From Candidatus Parepulonipiscium sp. PG-Nuni2H_MBin01 (GTDB taxonomy: Bacteria > Bacillota > Clostridia > Lachnospirales > Cellulosilyticaceae), in contig MDJM01000064.1 of assembly GCA_001994995.1 (NCBI GenBank), positions 25,232-89,231 on the forward strand: a DNA stretch of 64,000 bases, read 5' to 3'. Shown piece by piece: positions 18,341 to 28,876 of this stretch. The notes under the pieces were generated by a model. It was not told where the DNA came from, did no database searches, and saw nothing but the letters and a program-made list of their open reading frames with translations. Every line of letters starts with the position of its first letter. The stretch's first letter is position 1. A program made the translations under genes and the position numbers.

Positions 18341-18345
18341 ATAAT

Positions 18346-19812
18346 TTAAAAGTTAGTATATCCCATTAAATGTTTATCAACCTCTCTAGCAACATCTTTA
18401 CCTTCACGTAGTGCCCAGACAACCAGAGATTGGCCTCGATGCATATCACCAGATACAAAAACATTATCAATATTAGTTTTAAACTCATCTGCGATAACAT
18501 TACCACGATTATCAAGCTCTACACCAAATGCATCAGCTACATAATTTTCGCTGCCTACAAAGCCTGCTGCAATAAAAACTAAATCAATTTCTAAAGTAAA
18601 TTCTTCACCATTAGGTACCATATTTATTCTACCTGTTTCATCATCTTTAATAGCATCTAATTTATTAATTACAACAGCAGTAATATTATTGTACTCATCA
18701 GTAATAAACTCTTTAACAGTTGTTTGAAAAATACGAGGGTCTTCACCAAATTTAGCAATAGACTCAACCTGACCATAATCAGTTTTAAGAGTCCTAGGAT
18801 ATTGTGGCCATGGATTATCAGGCGCACGCTCCACAGGAGGCTTAGGCATCATCTCTAGTTGATAAACAGCTGTAGCTGATTGTCTAATAGCACTACCAAC
18901 GCAATCATTACCAGTGTCACCACCACCAATTACTAATACACGCTTATTGCAAGCATTAATATAAGCTGGGCGGTCACTATCTAAAACAGACTTAGTAACC
19001 TCAGTCAAATAATCTACAGCAAAGTAAATACCATTAGCTTCACGACCAGGAACATTAATATCTCGAGGCTTAGAAGCTCCACAACATAGAATAACACTAT
19101 CAAAATTGTGTATAAGCTCTTCACTAGAAACATTATCACCCACATTAGCGTTAGTTCTAAACTCAACACCTTCAGCTTTCATAATGTTAATACGTCTATC
19201 AATGATATGTTTTTCAATTTTCATGTTAGGAATACCATACATTAATAGACCGCCAATACGGTCATTACGTTCAAATACAGTAACTGAATGTCCACGTTTA
19301 TTAAGCCATTCAGCTGCACATAGACCAGATGGACCCGAACCAATGATAGCAACATTTTTACCTGTTCTAACAGGTGGAACAGCAGCCTTCATAAAGCCCT
19401 CTGCGTAAGCAGTTTCAATAATAGCATGTTCATTCTCTCTAATAGTAACAGGACTACCAGAAGTTAAACCACAAATACAGCTTGCTTCACAAGGTGCTGG
19501 ACATACCCGTGAAGTAAATTCAGGAAAGCGATTTTTAATCATAAGTCGTTTAAACGCCAATTCCCAAGTTCCATAGAAAACTAATTCATTCCACTCAGGG
19601 ATAAGATTATTAAGAGGACAACCGCTAGTCATACCACATAAAATCATACCATTTTGACAATAAGGAACACCGCAATCCATACATCTAGCGCCTTGTAGTT
19701 GTTGCTCAGTATCCTCTAAAGGAATGTGGAACTCATCAAAGTTCTCAATTCTCTCTAAAGGTAATATCTCTTGACTAAGCTCACGTTTAAATTCTAAAAA
19801 ACCTGTAATCAT
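18346..19812 (-). CDS. gltD: glutamate synthase, small subunit
   Basis: GltD passes electrons from NAD(P)H through FAD and Fe-S clusters to GltB. The 488-residue protein starts at [10 protein letters not shown]. An open frame extends 22 codons upstream into gltB, but AAGGGGGTAAG stands just ahead of this ATG. Fe-S cysteines are seen in [24 protein letters not shown] and [12 protein letters not shown]. The FAD site is [15 protein letters not shown] and the NAD(P) site [13 protein letters not shown], ending with [16 protein letters not shown]. The gene begins 1 nt after the gltB stop, indicating translational coupling. Confidence 0.96.
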   Translation of the reverse strand: MITGFLEFKRELSQEILPLERIENFDEFHIPLEDTEQQLQGARCMDCGVPYCQNGMILCGMTSGCPLNNLIPEWNELVFYGTWELAFKRLMIKNRFPEFTSRVCPAPCEASCICGLTSGSPVTIRENEHAIIETAYAEGFMKAAVPPVRTGKNVAIIGSGPSGLCAAEWLNKRGHSVTVFERNDRIGGLLMYGIPNMKIEKHIIDRRINIMKAEGVEFRTNANVGDNVSSEELIHNFDSVILCCGASKPRDINVPGREANGIYFAVDYLTEVTKSVLDSDRPAYINACNKRVLVIGGGDTGNDCVGSAIRQSATAVYQLEMMPKPPVERAPDNPWPQYPRTLKTDYGQVESIAKFGEDPRIFQTTVKEFITDEYNNITAVVINKLDAIKDDETGRINMVPNGEEFTLEIDLVFIAAGFVGSENYVADAFGVELDNRGNVIADEFKTNIDNVFVSGDMHRGQSLVVWALREGKDVAREVDKHLMGYTNF

Positions 19813-19813
19813 C

Positions 19814-22800
19814 TTACTTACCCCCTTCTTTAATCTTATAAAATGCTTCCATTTCAGCTTGTTCTTGTGTAAGCGCACCTGATTCCATTACTTTACCAAT
19901 TTGTTTCATCATTTTATCGTAATCAAAAGGAAGGATTTTTTTAAACTTAGGCAAATAAAATTCAAAGTTACTTATAATCTCCTTTGCTTTACGACTACCA
20001 GTTTTTTCATGATGTTCTATGACTAAATCTCTTAAATTTTGAATATCAAACTTATCACTAACTTTTTCAATAGACACCATAGATTTATTAACACGTAAAT
20101 ATAAATCACTACGTTCATCTAAAATAAATGCAATACCACCTGACATACCAGCCGCAAAGTTTTTACCAGTATCACCTAACACAACAATTAGACCACCTGT
20201 CATATATTCACAACCATGGTCACCAACGCCCTCAACAACGGCAGTTGCACCAGAGTTTCTAACACCAAATCTTTCCCCTGCAACACCCCTAATAAATGCT
20301 TTACCTCCTGTAGCTCCATATAAAGCAACATTACCAATAATGATATTTTTATTAGGATCGAACGTGATACCTTTTTTAGGATAAACAATAATGTTACCCC
20401 CCGATAAACCTTTTCCTAAATAGTCATTTGCATCACCAATTAACTCAAGAGTTAAGCCACGTGGTATAAATGCACCAAAGCTTTGCCCAACACTACCTCT
20501 ACATTTAACTACAAACGTATCTTCAGATAATGTATTACCATAAAATTTAGTAATTTCAGATCCAAATATTGTTCCTAAACTTCTATCTATATTATCTACA
20601 TCTATTTCGATAGATTTATGTTTAGCCTTATCAAATACATTGGCAAACGCGGGAATAAGTATCGAGACATCTTTAGTGTGTTCTAATTTAAAATCAAATT
20701 TATTATGAGGTTCATAATGAATGCAGTTATTAGTAATAAGCGGGTTATGAAGTAATTTAGTTAAATCAATTTTTTTAGCACGCTCACTCAAACCATGAGT
20801 TTTTGGTCTAAGTAAATCAACACGACCAACTAATTCATCTACACTTCTAACACCCAGTTTAGCCATATATTCACGCAAATCACGTGCCATAAATAGCATG
20901 AAATTTTCAACATGTTTAGGGTCACCAGTAAAGCGCTCTCTAAGTTGTGGATTTTGAGTAGCAACACCTGTAGGACATGTATCAAGGTTACAAACCCTCA
21001 TCATAACACAGCCTAAAGCAATAAGTGGACCGGTTGCAAATGAAAATTCTTCAGCACCTAGCATAGCAGCAACAGCAAGGTCACGCCCATTCATCATCTT
21101 ACTATCAGCTTCTAATCTAACTCTACTACGTAAGTTATTCATAATTAAAGTTTGGTGAATCTCAGCAACACCTAACTCCCAAGGCATACCTGCGTTAGAA
21201 ATAGAAGTACGAGGAGCGGCACCAGTACCACCATCGTAACCACTAATAGTAATATGTCCAGCACCAGCTTTGGCAACACCGGCAGCAACTGTACCTACAC
21301 CGGCATCGGAAACGAGTTTTACTGAAATATCAGCATCACGGTTAGCATTTTTAAGGTCATAAATTAACTGCGCTAAATCTTCAATAGAATAAATATCATG
21401 ATGAGGAGGAGGACTAATTAAACCAACTCCAGGTGTAGAGTGTCTAGTCTTAGCAACCCAAGGATAAACTTTAGCTCCAGGTAAGTGCCCACCTTCACCA
21501 GGCTTAGCACCTTGAGCGATTTTAATTTGGATTTCCTTGGCACTAACTAAATATTTACTAGTTACACCAAATCTAGCTGAAGCAACCTGCTTAACTTTAC
21601 TATTTTTATTAGTACCATAACGCTCAGGAGCCTCGCCACCTTCGCCAGTATTACTTTTACCACCTAAATTATTCATAGCAATTGCAAGTGTTTCATGAGC
21701 TTCTTTACTTAAAGAACCATAACTCATAGGCCCAGTACTAAAACGTTTTACAATATCCCTCTCATGTTCAACCTCATCAATATTAAGGCCTCCATCATCT
21801 CTAAAGTTAAGTTCCAACAAACTTCTTAAATGACTCGTATGCTCATTATTAATCTTAGCAGAATAGATTCTAAATAATTCATAATCACCAGTTCTTACTG
21901 CTTGTTGTAATAAAAATAATGTTTCTGGTGTGTAAAGATGGTCAATTTTCCCAGTACGCATCTTATGATATCCCGAACTATCAAGCTCTGAGGAAGTATC
22001 CAGAGATAGAGGGTCAAAAGCAGTAGTATGGTGTGCATTAACATCCTCTTCAATATCAGAAATACTAATACCTTCAACACGAGTAGGTGTACCCGCGAAA
22101 TATTTATCTATCACCCTACTAGAAATTCCAATAGCCTCAAATATTTTACTACCTTGATAGCTTTGAATAGTAGAAATACCCATTTTAGAAGCAATTTTTA
22201 TGATGCCATCTAACACTGCTTTATTATAATCCTCTAATGCAACATAATAGTCTTTTTGCAGCAAATCTTTATCTACTAAATCTTTAATTGTTTGGTGAGC
22301 CAGATAAGGATTAACAGCACAAGCACCATATCCTAATAATGTAGCAAAATCATGAACATCTCTAGGTTCTCCACTTTCTAATACAATAGAAACAGCAGTT
22401 CTTTTCCTAGTAGTTTGAAGGTGCGTTGAAACTGCTGATACCGCAAGAAGTGAAGGAATTGCCTTATGGTACTCATCTACGCCTCTATCAGATAGAATTA
22501 TAACATTTACACCATCACGATAAGCTCTATCTACTTCTAAAAATAAGTGTTCTACAGCATTATCTAACTTTTGGTTTTTGTAATATAAAGTAGAAATAGT
22601 TTTAACGTTAAAACCCTCTTTTTTCATATGCTTAATTTTAAGTAAAGCCACTTGAGTTAAAATAGGATTTCTAACTCTTAATACTCTACAATTTTCAGGA
22701 GTATCTTGTAAAATATTTCCATTAGCTCCAATATATACACAAGTGTTAGTAACGATTTTTTCTCGAATAGCATCAATAGGAGGATTAGTTACTTGTGCAA

Positions 22801-24361
22801 AGCGTTGTTTAAAGTAATTAGAAAGTTTTGGATGATTTTTACTAAGAGGAGCAATTGGAGTATCATCACCCATGGCGCCTGTTAATTCAATACCGTTTTT
22901 AGCCATAGGGAATATACATTCACGAACATCCTCATAGCTATATCCAAAAGCTTTTTGCAATTGAGTAAGTTCCTGTGGACCATACTCTATAGGCTTTACA
23001 GGTGGGATTGGCAAAGATACTAGTGTAATAAGATTTTTATCAAGCCATTCACCATAAGGTTCACGTGCGGCATAATCTTCCTTAAGCTCATTATCATCAA
23101 TTAACTCACCTTTATTTAGGTCAACAAGTAACATTCTACCAGGCCTAAGTCTATCCTTAATCTCAATATCTGTATCATCTATAGGAAGTACCCCTACTTC
23201 GCTTGACAATATAAGCCTATCATCTTTAGTAACATAATATCTTGATGGCCTTAACCCATTTCTATCAAGAACAGCGCCCATAATATCTCCATCGCTAAAT
23301 AAAATGGCAGCTGGGCCATCCCAAGGTTCTAACATTGTAGCATAATAAGCATAAAAATCTTGCTTACTACGACTCATAGAATCGTTATCCATCCAAGGTT
23401 CAGGAATCGTAGCCATAACTGCTTTAGGAAGTTCTACACCATTCATGACCATAAATTCAAGTGAATTATCTAACATAGCACTGTCAGAACCGCTTAAATC
23501 TACAATAGGAAAAACTTTCTCTATATCTTTTTCTAAATATTTACTTTTAACTATTTCCTCTCGGGTAACCATAAGGTCAGCATTACCTTTAATAGTATTA
23601 ATCTCACCATTATGCAAAATCATGCGATTAGGATGTGCCCTATTCCAGCTTGGCATAGTATTAGTTGAGAAACGGCTATGTACCATTCCTATTGCTGATA
23701 CGTAATCAGGGTCTAATAAATCTGATGCATAAAATAAACCTAATTGTTTTACCAAAAACATTCCTTTATATACAATTGTACGACTTGATAAACTACAAAC
23801 ATAAGTATCATCCGTCTTAGCTTGTTCAAAAACACGCCTTAATACATAAAGTTTTCTATCAAAAGCTAAACCTTTTTCCATATTTTTAGGTTTCTTTAAA
23901 AAAGCTTGACAAATAAAAGGCATGCAGTCATAAGCAACTTGTCCCAGAACAGAAGTATCTACAGGGACGTGTCGCCATCCAATAAACTCAACCCCCTCTT
24001 TCTTTGCAATCATTTCAAATAACTTTTTTTCTTGCATACGTAAATTTTTATTACGTGGAAAGAAAAACATACCAATGCCATATTCACGTTCGTTACCAAT
24101 TTTGTAATTTGATTTCTCTGCTTCTTTCTTAAAAAACTGATGGCTAATTTGAACCATAATACCAACACCATCACCAGTTTCACCACTAGCATCTTGCCCA
24201 GCTCTATGTTCAAGATTTTCAACGATTTTTAATGCATCTAATACTGTTTGATGAGATTTTCTCCCTTTAATATCAACAACAGCACCAATTCCGCAATTGT
24301 CATGTTCAAACTTACTATCATACAAACCAATGTTCCCTTTAATCTGAGTAAAATTCGTCAT
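19814..24361 (-). CDS. gltB: glutamate synthase, large subunit
   Basis: GltB makes glutamate from glutamine and 2-oxoglutarate. The 1,515-residue length is normal for the bacterial alpha subunit. The N-terminal glutaminase has a short propeptide before the nucleophile Cys in DNCGIGAVVD. The central and FMN-binding synthase domains contain the 3Fe-4S cysteines (CVMMRVCNLDTCPTG) and the ISGYDGGTGAAPRTS loop. The C-terminal glutamine-rich beta-helix domain has repeated G-x-x-G-x-x-x-G turns. The ribosome binding site is AAAGGA. An intrinsic terminator 26 nt ahead of the start suggests attenuation. Together with glnA, 5.8 kb upstream on the same strand, it forms the GS-GOGAT route. Confidence 0.97.
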   Translation of the reverse strand: MTNFTQIKGNIGLYDSKFEHDNCGIGAVVDIKGRKSHQTVLDALKIVENLEHRAGQDASGETGDGVGIMVQISHQFFKKEAEKSNYKIGNEREYGIGMFFFPRNKNLRMQEKKLFEMIAKKEGVEFIGWRHVPVDTSVLGQVAYDCMPFICQAFLKKPKNMEKGLAFDRKLYVLRRVFEQAKTDDTYVCSLSSRTIVYKGMFLVKQLGLFYASDLLDPDYVSAIGMVHSRFSTNTMPSWNRAHPNRMILHNGEINTIKGNADLMVTREEIVKSKYLEKDIEKVFPIVDLSGSDSAMLDNSLEFMVMNGVELPKAVMATIPEPWMDNDSMSRSKQDFYAYYATMLEPWDGPAAILFSDGDIMGAVLDRNGLRPSRYYVTKDDRLILSSEVGVLPIDDTDIEIKDRLRPGRMLLVDLNKGELIDDNELKEDYAAREPYGEWLDKNLITLVSLPIPPVKPIEYGPQELTQLQKAFGYSYEDVRECIFPMAKNGIELTGAMGDDTPIAPLSKNHPKLSNYFKQRFAQVTNPPIDAIREKIVTNTCVYIGANGNILQDTPENCRVLRVRNPILTQVALLKIKHMKKEGFNVKTISTLYYKNQKLDNAVEHLFLEVDRAYRDGVNVIILSDRGVDEYHKAIPSLLAVSAVSTHLQTTRKRTAVSIVLESGEPRDVHDFATLLGYGACAVNPYLAHQTIKDLVDKDLLQKDYYVALEDYNKAVLDGIIKIASKMGISTIQSYQGSKIFEAIGISSRVIDKYFAGTPTRVEGISISDIEEDVNAHHTTAFDPLSLDTSSELDSSGYHKMRTGKIDHLYTPETLFLLQQAVRTGDYELFRIYSAKINNEHTSHLRSLLELNFRDDGGLNIDEVEHERDIVKRFSTGPMSYGSLSKEAHETLAIAMNNLGGKSNTGEGGEAPERYGTNKNSKVKQVASARFGVTSKYLVSAKEIQIKIAQGAKPGEGGHLPGAKVYPWVAKTRHSTPGVGLISPPPHHDIYSIEDLAQLIYDLKNANRDADISVKLVSDAGVGTVAAGVAKAGAGHITISGYDGGTGAAPRTSISNAGMPWELGVAEIHQTLIMNNLRSRVRLEADSKMMNGRDLAVAAMLGAEEFSFATGPLIALGCVMMRVCNLDTCPTGVATQNPQLRERFTGDPKHVENFMLFMARDLREYMAKLGVRSVDELVGRVDLLRPKTHGLSERAKKIDLTKLLHNPLITNNCIHYEPHNKFDFKLEHTKDVSILIPAFANVFDKAKHKSIEIDVDNIDRSLGTIFGSEITKFYGNTLSEDTFVVKCRGSVGQSFGAFIPRGLTLELIGDANDYLGKGLSGGNIIVYPKKGITFDPNKNIIIGNVALYGATGGKAFIRGVAGERFGVRNSGATAVVEGVGDHGCEYMTGGLIVVLGDTGKNFAAGMSGGIAFILDERSDLYLRVNKSMVSIEKVSDKFDIQNLRDLVIEHHEKTGSRKAKEIISNFEFYLPKFKKILPFDYDKMMKQIGKVMESGALTQEQAEMEAFYKIKEGGK

Positions 24362-24386
24362 TATTAAAATCCTTTCTAGTTAAATT

Positions 24387-24429
24387 AAAAAAGGCGTACC
24401 ATAAGAATATAAATGAGAACGCCTTTTTT
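24387..24429 (-). terminator. intrinsic terminator in the gltB leader (putative attenuator)
   Basis: An 11-bp stem (AAAAAAGGCGT / ACGCCTTTTTT) has a 21-nt loop, and a U-rich tract follows on the minus strand. It ends about 26 nt before the gltB ATG but lies 165 nt past the dapL stop, so it is placed to act on gltB. A TATAAT at about 24541-24546 (minus) and a hairpin just after it could define a separate gltB leader. It may equally be the plain terminator of the dapL operon. Confidence 0.65.
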
Positions 24430-24593
24430 CTTATAGAAGTAATTATAAATTACATTACTAAATTTTTCAATATATTTTTAAATTATTGATAACCTTTTAA
24501 TATTAGTGCACGCTTATATTTAGTATAAAGCCTTGTGCTATTATAGGTTAAAGTAGATTATAAAATTTTTTGGAATTAGATAACGATATATGA

Positions 24594-25775
24594 TTATTTA
24601 TACAGCTTTTTAATTCTATCCATAGCCTCAATAACATTTTCACGCGCTCCAAATGCAGAAATCCTAAAGTAGCCTTCACCACCGCTTCCAAATCCTACTC
24701 CTGGTGTGCCAACAACATGTGCTTCGTTTAATAATTTATCAAAGAATGTCCATGAATCTAAATTATCAGGACACTTAATCCAAATATAAGGAGAGTTATC
24801 TCCACCTACAAACCAGAATCCTAACTCCTTAAATGCATCTCTTATAATTTTAGCATTTTCTAAATAATACCTTATATTAGTTTCAACTTCTTTTTGTCCC
24901 TCCGGAGTAAATACAGCAGCTGCCCCTTTTTGAATAATATAAGGGACCCCATTAAATTTAGTTGTTTGTCTTCTTAACCACAGCTTATTAAGCTTAATGT
25001 TTTCGCGTACTAAATCCTGAGGAACTACAGTATAGCCACATCTAGTTCCAGTAAATCCAGCAGTTTTAGAAAATGAACAAAATTCAATAGCACAAGTTTT
25101 TGCACCATCGATTTCAAAAATACTAGTAGGAAGTTCAGCATCTTTTACAAAAAATTCATAAGCACTATCAAATAAAATTACTGCGCCATTGTTATTAGCA
25201 TAGTCTACCCAAATCTTTAATTGCTCTTTAGTATAAGTGGCACCAGTAGGGTTATTTGGGGAACATAAATAAATTAAATCACCACCATCACCATCTTCAG
25301 GCATTGGCAAAAAATTATTTTTCTCATTACCATTTAAAAAATTAATTTTACGTCCTGCCATAGTATTCGTATCAAGATATGTTGGATATACAGGGTTTGG
25401 AATTAAACTAGTACCCGTAGTACCAAAAATATCAAGTATATTACCTAAGTCACTCTTTGCACCATCACTTACAAATATTTCATCTGCCGCAAGCTCTACT
25501 TTTTTAGTAGCATAATAATCTTTAATTGCATTGCGCAAAAAATCGTACCCTTGCTCAGGCCCATATCCCTTAAATGTTTCTGATTTACTCATTTCACTAA
25601 CAGCTTCCTGCATAGCAGAAACAACCGATTTAGTAAGAGGTAAAGTTACATCTCCAATACCTAAACGAATTACTTTCTCACCTTGATGAGCATCTTGAAA
25701 TTCATTTACTTTTCTTGCTATCGTTGAAAATAAATAACTATCCTCTAAATTTAAAAAATTTTGATTTACTTGCAT
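24594..25775 (-). CDS. dapL: LL-diaminopimelate aminotransferase
   Basis: This PLP enzyme converts tetrahydrodipicolinate directly to LL-diaminopimelate, skipping the succinylase or acetylase steps. The 393-residue protein has the DapL-type start (YLFSTIARKVNEF), RLGIGDVTLPL, CSPNNPTGATYT, the PLP-lysine segment SFSKTAGFTGTRCG, and the C-terminal GTPGVGFGSGGEGYFRIS. These distinguish it from general aspartate aminotransferases. It lies 13 nt after dapF, whose product epimerises the LL form to meso-DAP. The pair therefore completes the route to cell-wall DAP and lysine. The ribosome binding site is AAAGGAGAG. Confidence 0.95.
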   Translation of the reverse strand: MQVNQNFLNLEDSYLFSTIARKVNEFQDAHQGEKVIRLGIGDVTLPLTKSVVSAMQEAVSEMSKSETFKGYGPEQGYDFLRNAIKDYYATKKVELAADEIFVSDGAKSDLGNILDIFGTTGTSLIPNPVYPTYLDTNTMAGRKINFLNGNEKNNFLPMPEDGDGGDLIYLCSPNNPTGATYTKEQLKIWVDYANNNGAVILFDSAYEFFVKDAELPTSIFEIDGAKTCAIEFCSFSKTAGFTGTRCGYTVVPQDLVRENIKLNKLWLRRQTTKFNGVPYIIQKGAAAVFTPEGQKEVETNIRYYLENAKIIRDAFKELGFWFVGGDNSPYIWIKCPDNLDSWTFFDKLLNEAHVVGTPGVGFGSGGEGYFRISAFGARENVIEAMDRIKKLYK

Positions 25776-25788
25776 GAATTACTCTCCT

Positions 25789-26622
25789 TTAGATTTCAAT
25801 TGTACCATCAAAAACTTTTGTGGCTTCCCCAGTCATATACACTGTATCATCAGTATATCTAATAACTAAATCACCACCAATAAGTTTAATCACAATATCA
25901 GAATTTTTACTAGCTTTATTATTAAGAACAGCAGCTACAGCTGTAGCGCAAGCACCAGTTCCACAAGCAAGCGTTTCACCACTACCGCGTTCCCATACAC
26001 GCATTTTAAGTGTTCCTTCATCTAAACATTGTACAAACTCTGTATTAACTTGCTCAGGAAATATAGGAGCATGTTCAAATTTAGGACCAATGCTTGCAAT
26101 ATCAATATTATCCACATCATCTACGAAAACAATACAATGAGGATTACCCATAGATACACAAGTGATATGATACGGTTTGCCATCAATTTGAACTTCTCTG
26201 TTAACAACCATATCACCATCAAGTTTTACAGGTATATCATGTGGTATAAGGATAGGCGCTCCCATATCAACCTTAACACTGCTAACTTTACTATCATTAA
26301 TAGTCAAGTCAAGATACTTAATTCCACTTAACGTTTCAATAGCAATTGTATTCTTAACCACAATGCCATTATCATAAAGAAATTTTCCTACACACCTAAT
26401 GGCATTTCCGCACATTTTGCCTTCACTACCATCTAAATTAAACATCCTCATTTTAGCATCAGCAATATCTGAGCTACAAATCATAACAATACCATCACCA
26501 CCAATACCAAAATTACGGTGAGATAGTTTAATTGCAAGAGCAGCAGGATCACTTAATTCTTGCTCCATGCAATTAAAATAAATATAATCATTACCTATGC
26601 CATGCATTTTACAAAACTTCAT
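25789..26622 (-). CDS. dapF: diaminopimelate epimerase
   Basis: DapF interconverts LL- and meso-diaminopimelate. The protein of 277 residues starts MKFCKMHGIGNDYIY, the usual DapF N-terminus; an open frame extends 15 codons upstream but AAAGGA precedes this ATG. The two catalytic cysteines are in MCGNAIRCVGKF and in GETLACGTGACAT. It is followed by dapL with a 13-nt gap and preceded by pyrG with a 67-nt gap. No anomaly was seen. Confidence 0.96.
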   Translation of the reverse strand: MKFCKMHGIGNDYIYFNCMEQELSDPAALAIKLSHRNFGIGGDGIVMICSSDIADAKMRMFNLDGSEGKMCGNAIRCVGKFLYDNGIVVKNTIAIETLSGIKYLDLTINDSKVSSVKVDMGAPILIPHDIPVKLDGDMVVNREVQIDGKPYHITCVSMGNPHCIVFVDDVDNIDIASIGPKFEHAPIFPEQVNTEFVQCLDEGTLKMRVWERGSGETLACGTGACATAVAAVLNNKASKNSDIVIKLIGGDLVIRYTDDTVYMTGEATKVFDGTIEI

Positions 26623-26689
26623 AGTATAGTTCCTTTCTAAAGTAATTTCGTTTTCATTATAAGTCAAATTAATAATAATGTAAAGTAGT

Positions 26690-28273
26690 TTAAACTATAG
26701 CTTTTATTAACCCTAAAAATAAAGGGTGGGGTTTGTTAGGCCTGCTTTTAAATTCAGGATGAAACTGAACTGCTACATAATATGGATGATTTGTAAGCTC
26801 CACTGCTTCAACTAAATTATTATCTGGTGAAGTTCCACTTATAATTAAACCATGTTGCTGCACTAAATTCCTATATTGGTTATTAAACTCGTATCTATGA
26901 CGATGGCGCTCATTAATAATATTTTTTGCATACAACTGGTGTAATTTAGAATGTTCTTTAATGTTACACGTATAACTCCCTAAACGCATAGTACCGCCTT
27001 TATCTGTAATATCCTTCTGTTCCTCCATAATATGAATAACTGCATTAGAAGTGTCTTTGGCAAACTCTAAAGAATGGGCATCATCTAAATGTAAAACATT
27101 TCTTGCAAACTCAATAACTACAACTTGCATCCCAAGACAAATCCCTAGAAGTGGTACTTGGTTTTCTCTAGCATACTTACATGCCAAAATTTTACCTTCG
27201 ATACCTCTATCGCCAAATCCCCCAGGTATAACCATTGCATCTAAATCATCTAATAAATTAGTATTTGGAGTAATTTCCTCGCTATCAATCCACTTAATAT
27301 TAACATTTACACCTAAATTATAACCAGCATGTCTTAAACTTTCACTAACAGAAAGATAAGCATCATGAAGTTTAACATACTTACCAACAACGCCCACATT
27401 AACATCTTTAGAAGCCGAGTAAATATTTTCCACCAATTTCTTCCACTCAGTTAAATCAGGCTCTGGGGTAACTAAGTGTAATGCTCTACAAACAACTCTA
27501 TCCAGACCTCTGTTATGTAACATTAGAGGCGCTTCATATAACGAATCAAGAGTAATATTTTCTATAACACAATCTTTTCTAACATTACAAAATAACGAAA
27601 TTTTCTCAAGAATATCAATTGGTATCTCTTCATCCGCACGTGCAACAATAATATCAGGTGAAATCCCTATCGAACGCAGTTCCTTCACCGAATGCTGAGT
27701 TGGTTTGCTTTTATGCTCACCACTGGACTTAATAAATGGAACTAATGTGAGATGAATAAAAATACAATTTTTCCGTCCCACTTCTAATGCAATTTGCCTA
27801 GTTGTTTCCAAAAATGGTTGTATCTCGATGTCTCCAGTTGTCCCACCAATTTCAGTAATTAACACATCACAATTATTTTTCTCGGCACTTGAGTAGATAA
27901 ATTCTTTAATAACATTAGTAATGTGAGGAATAACTTGGACTGTCTGTCCAAGGTACCCACCACTTCTTTCCTTATTAAGCACTTCATAATATATTTTTCC
28001 TGAAGTTAAATTTGAATATTTGGTTAAATCTTCATCTATAAAACGTTCATAATGTCCTAGATCTAAATCCGTTTCTGCACCATCCTCAGTAACAAAAACC
28101 TCCCCATGTTGATATGGACTCATAGTTCCTGGATCAACATTCATATAGGGGTCCAACTTTTGTGCAGTAACTTTTAATCCTCTTTGTTTTAATAATCTCC
28201 CTAGGCTTGCTGCTGTTATACCTTTGCCTAAGCCTGATACTACGCCTCCTGTTACAAAAATAAATTTACTCAT
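26690..28273 (-). CDS. pyrG: CTP synthase
   Basis: PyrG aminates UTP to CTP with glutamine and ATP. The 527-residue protein has the synthetase P-loop region ([17 protein letters not shown]), [19 protein letters not shown] and [10 protein letters not shown]. The glutaminase domain has the nucleophile Cys in LLGICLGMQ and the His/Glu pair in VQFHPEF. The ribosome binding site is AAAGGAGA. It lies 12 nt after the ANTAR gene, so a glutamine-using enzyme is linked to glutamine-synthesis genes. The protein is slightly shorter than the ~535-residue norm but complete. Confidence 0.97.
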   Translation of the reverse strand: MSKFIFVTGGVVSGLGKGITAASLGRLLKQRGLKVTAQKLDPYMNVDPGTMSPYQHGEVFVTEDGAETDLDLGHYERFIDEDLTKYSNLTSGKIYYEVLNKERSGGYLGQTVQVIPHITNVIKEFIYSSAEKNNCDVLITEIGGTTGDIEIQPFLETTRQIALEVGRKNCIFIHLTLVPFIKSSGEHKSKPTQHSVKELRSIGISPDIIVARADEEIPIDILEKISLFCNVRKDCVIENITLDSLYEAPLMLHNRGLDRVVCRALHLVTPEPDLTEWKKLVENIYSASKDVNVGVVGKYVKLHDAYLSVSESLRHAGYNLGVNVNIKWIDSEEITPNTNLLDDLDAMVIPGGFGDRGIEGKILACKYARENQVPLLGICLGMQVVVIEFARNVLHLDDAHSLEFAKDTSNAVIHIMEEQKDITDKGGTMRLGSYTCNIKEHSKLHQLYAKNIINERHRHRYEFNNQYRNLVQQHGLIISGTSPDNNLVEAVELTNHPYYVAVQFHPEFKSRPNKPHPLFLGLIKAIV

Positions 28274-28285
28274 ATGTCGTCTCCT

Positions 28286-28855
28286 TTAGTCACCGTAATT
28301 TAGAATAATTGCCTCAGCTATTTCCTTCCTTGTCTTTCGTAAATTCATGGCCTCTTTTTCTATATATTTATGCGATTGTGCTTCGCTCATTCCTCTATAC
28401 TCTATTAATATACATTTAGCACGGCTAACAGTTCTAATATCATCTATTTTTTTGTTAAGAAGCGTATTTTCGTTTTCTAATAGCCTAAGTCTATTGTGAG
28501 TAACTTTTGCAATTTTTATAGATGCTTCTAATATTTTTTTATTAATTGGTTTGGCTACCATGATTACCCCTAGTTCTTCAACTTTACTTGCCACTTCATC
28601 ATAGTGTTCAGTACTTACCATTAAAATAACTTGGGTTGTAGAGCGATATGCTATTTCTTTTGCGAGTTTTTCGCCTGTCTCGTCTTTGAGGGGCATATTT
28701 ATTAGAACTAAATCTATTTTTCTTTCTGAAAGTAATCTTCTAGCCTCATTGCAAGAAGTACTAGTGTATAATTCTTTGTACAAAGACATAGGTAGCATAT
28801 CCGCCAAAACTTCTTTATTAGGCTGAATATATGAAACCATTAAAACACTTTCCAT
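28286..28855 (-). CDS. ANTAR-domain RNA-binding regulator with phosphorylation-dead receiver
   Basis: The 189-residue protein has an N-terminal receiver-like fold (about 1-115), a coiled-coil (about 118-140) and a C-terminal ANTAR domain (about 125-187) containing AKCILIEYRGMSEAQSHKYI. ANTAR proteins bind paired stem-loops in nascent RNA and prevent termination. The receiver lacks the acidic pocket (MVSYIQPN), and the phosphoacceptor position reads LINMPLKDE with Asn53 instead of Asp. Activity is therefore not set by ordinary phosphorylation. It lies 21 nt downstream of glnA and 12 nt upstream of pyrG. Likely targets are leaders of nitrogen genes such as amt and gltB, both of which show a terminator before the ribosome binding site. 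The target RNAs are inferred. Confidence 0.88.
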   Translation of the reverse strand: MESVLMVSYIQPNKEVLADMLPMSLYKELYTSTSCNEARRLLSERKIDLVLINMPLKDETGEKLAKEIAYRSTTQVILMVSTEHYDEVASKVEELGVIMVAKPINKKILEASIKIAKVTHNRLRLLENENTLLNKKIDDIRTVSRAKCILIEYRGMSEAQSHKYIEKEAMNLRKTRKEIAEAIILNYGD

Positions 28856-28876
28856 TACGCCTCAACTCCCTACCTA

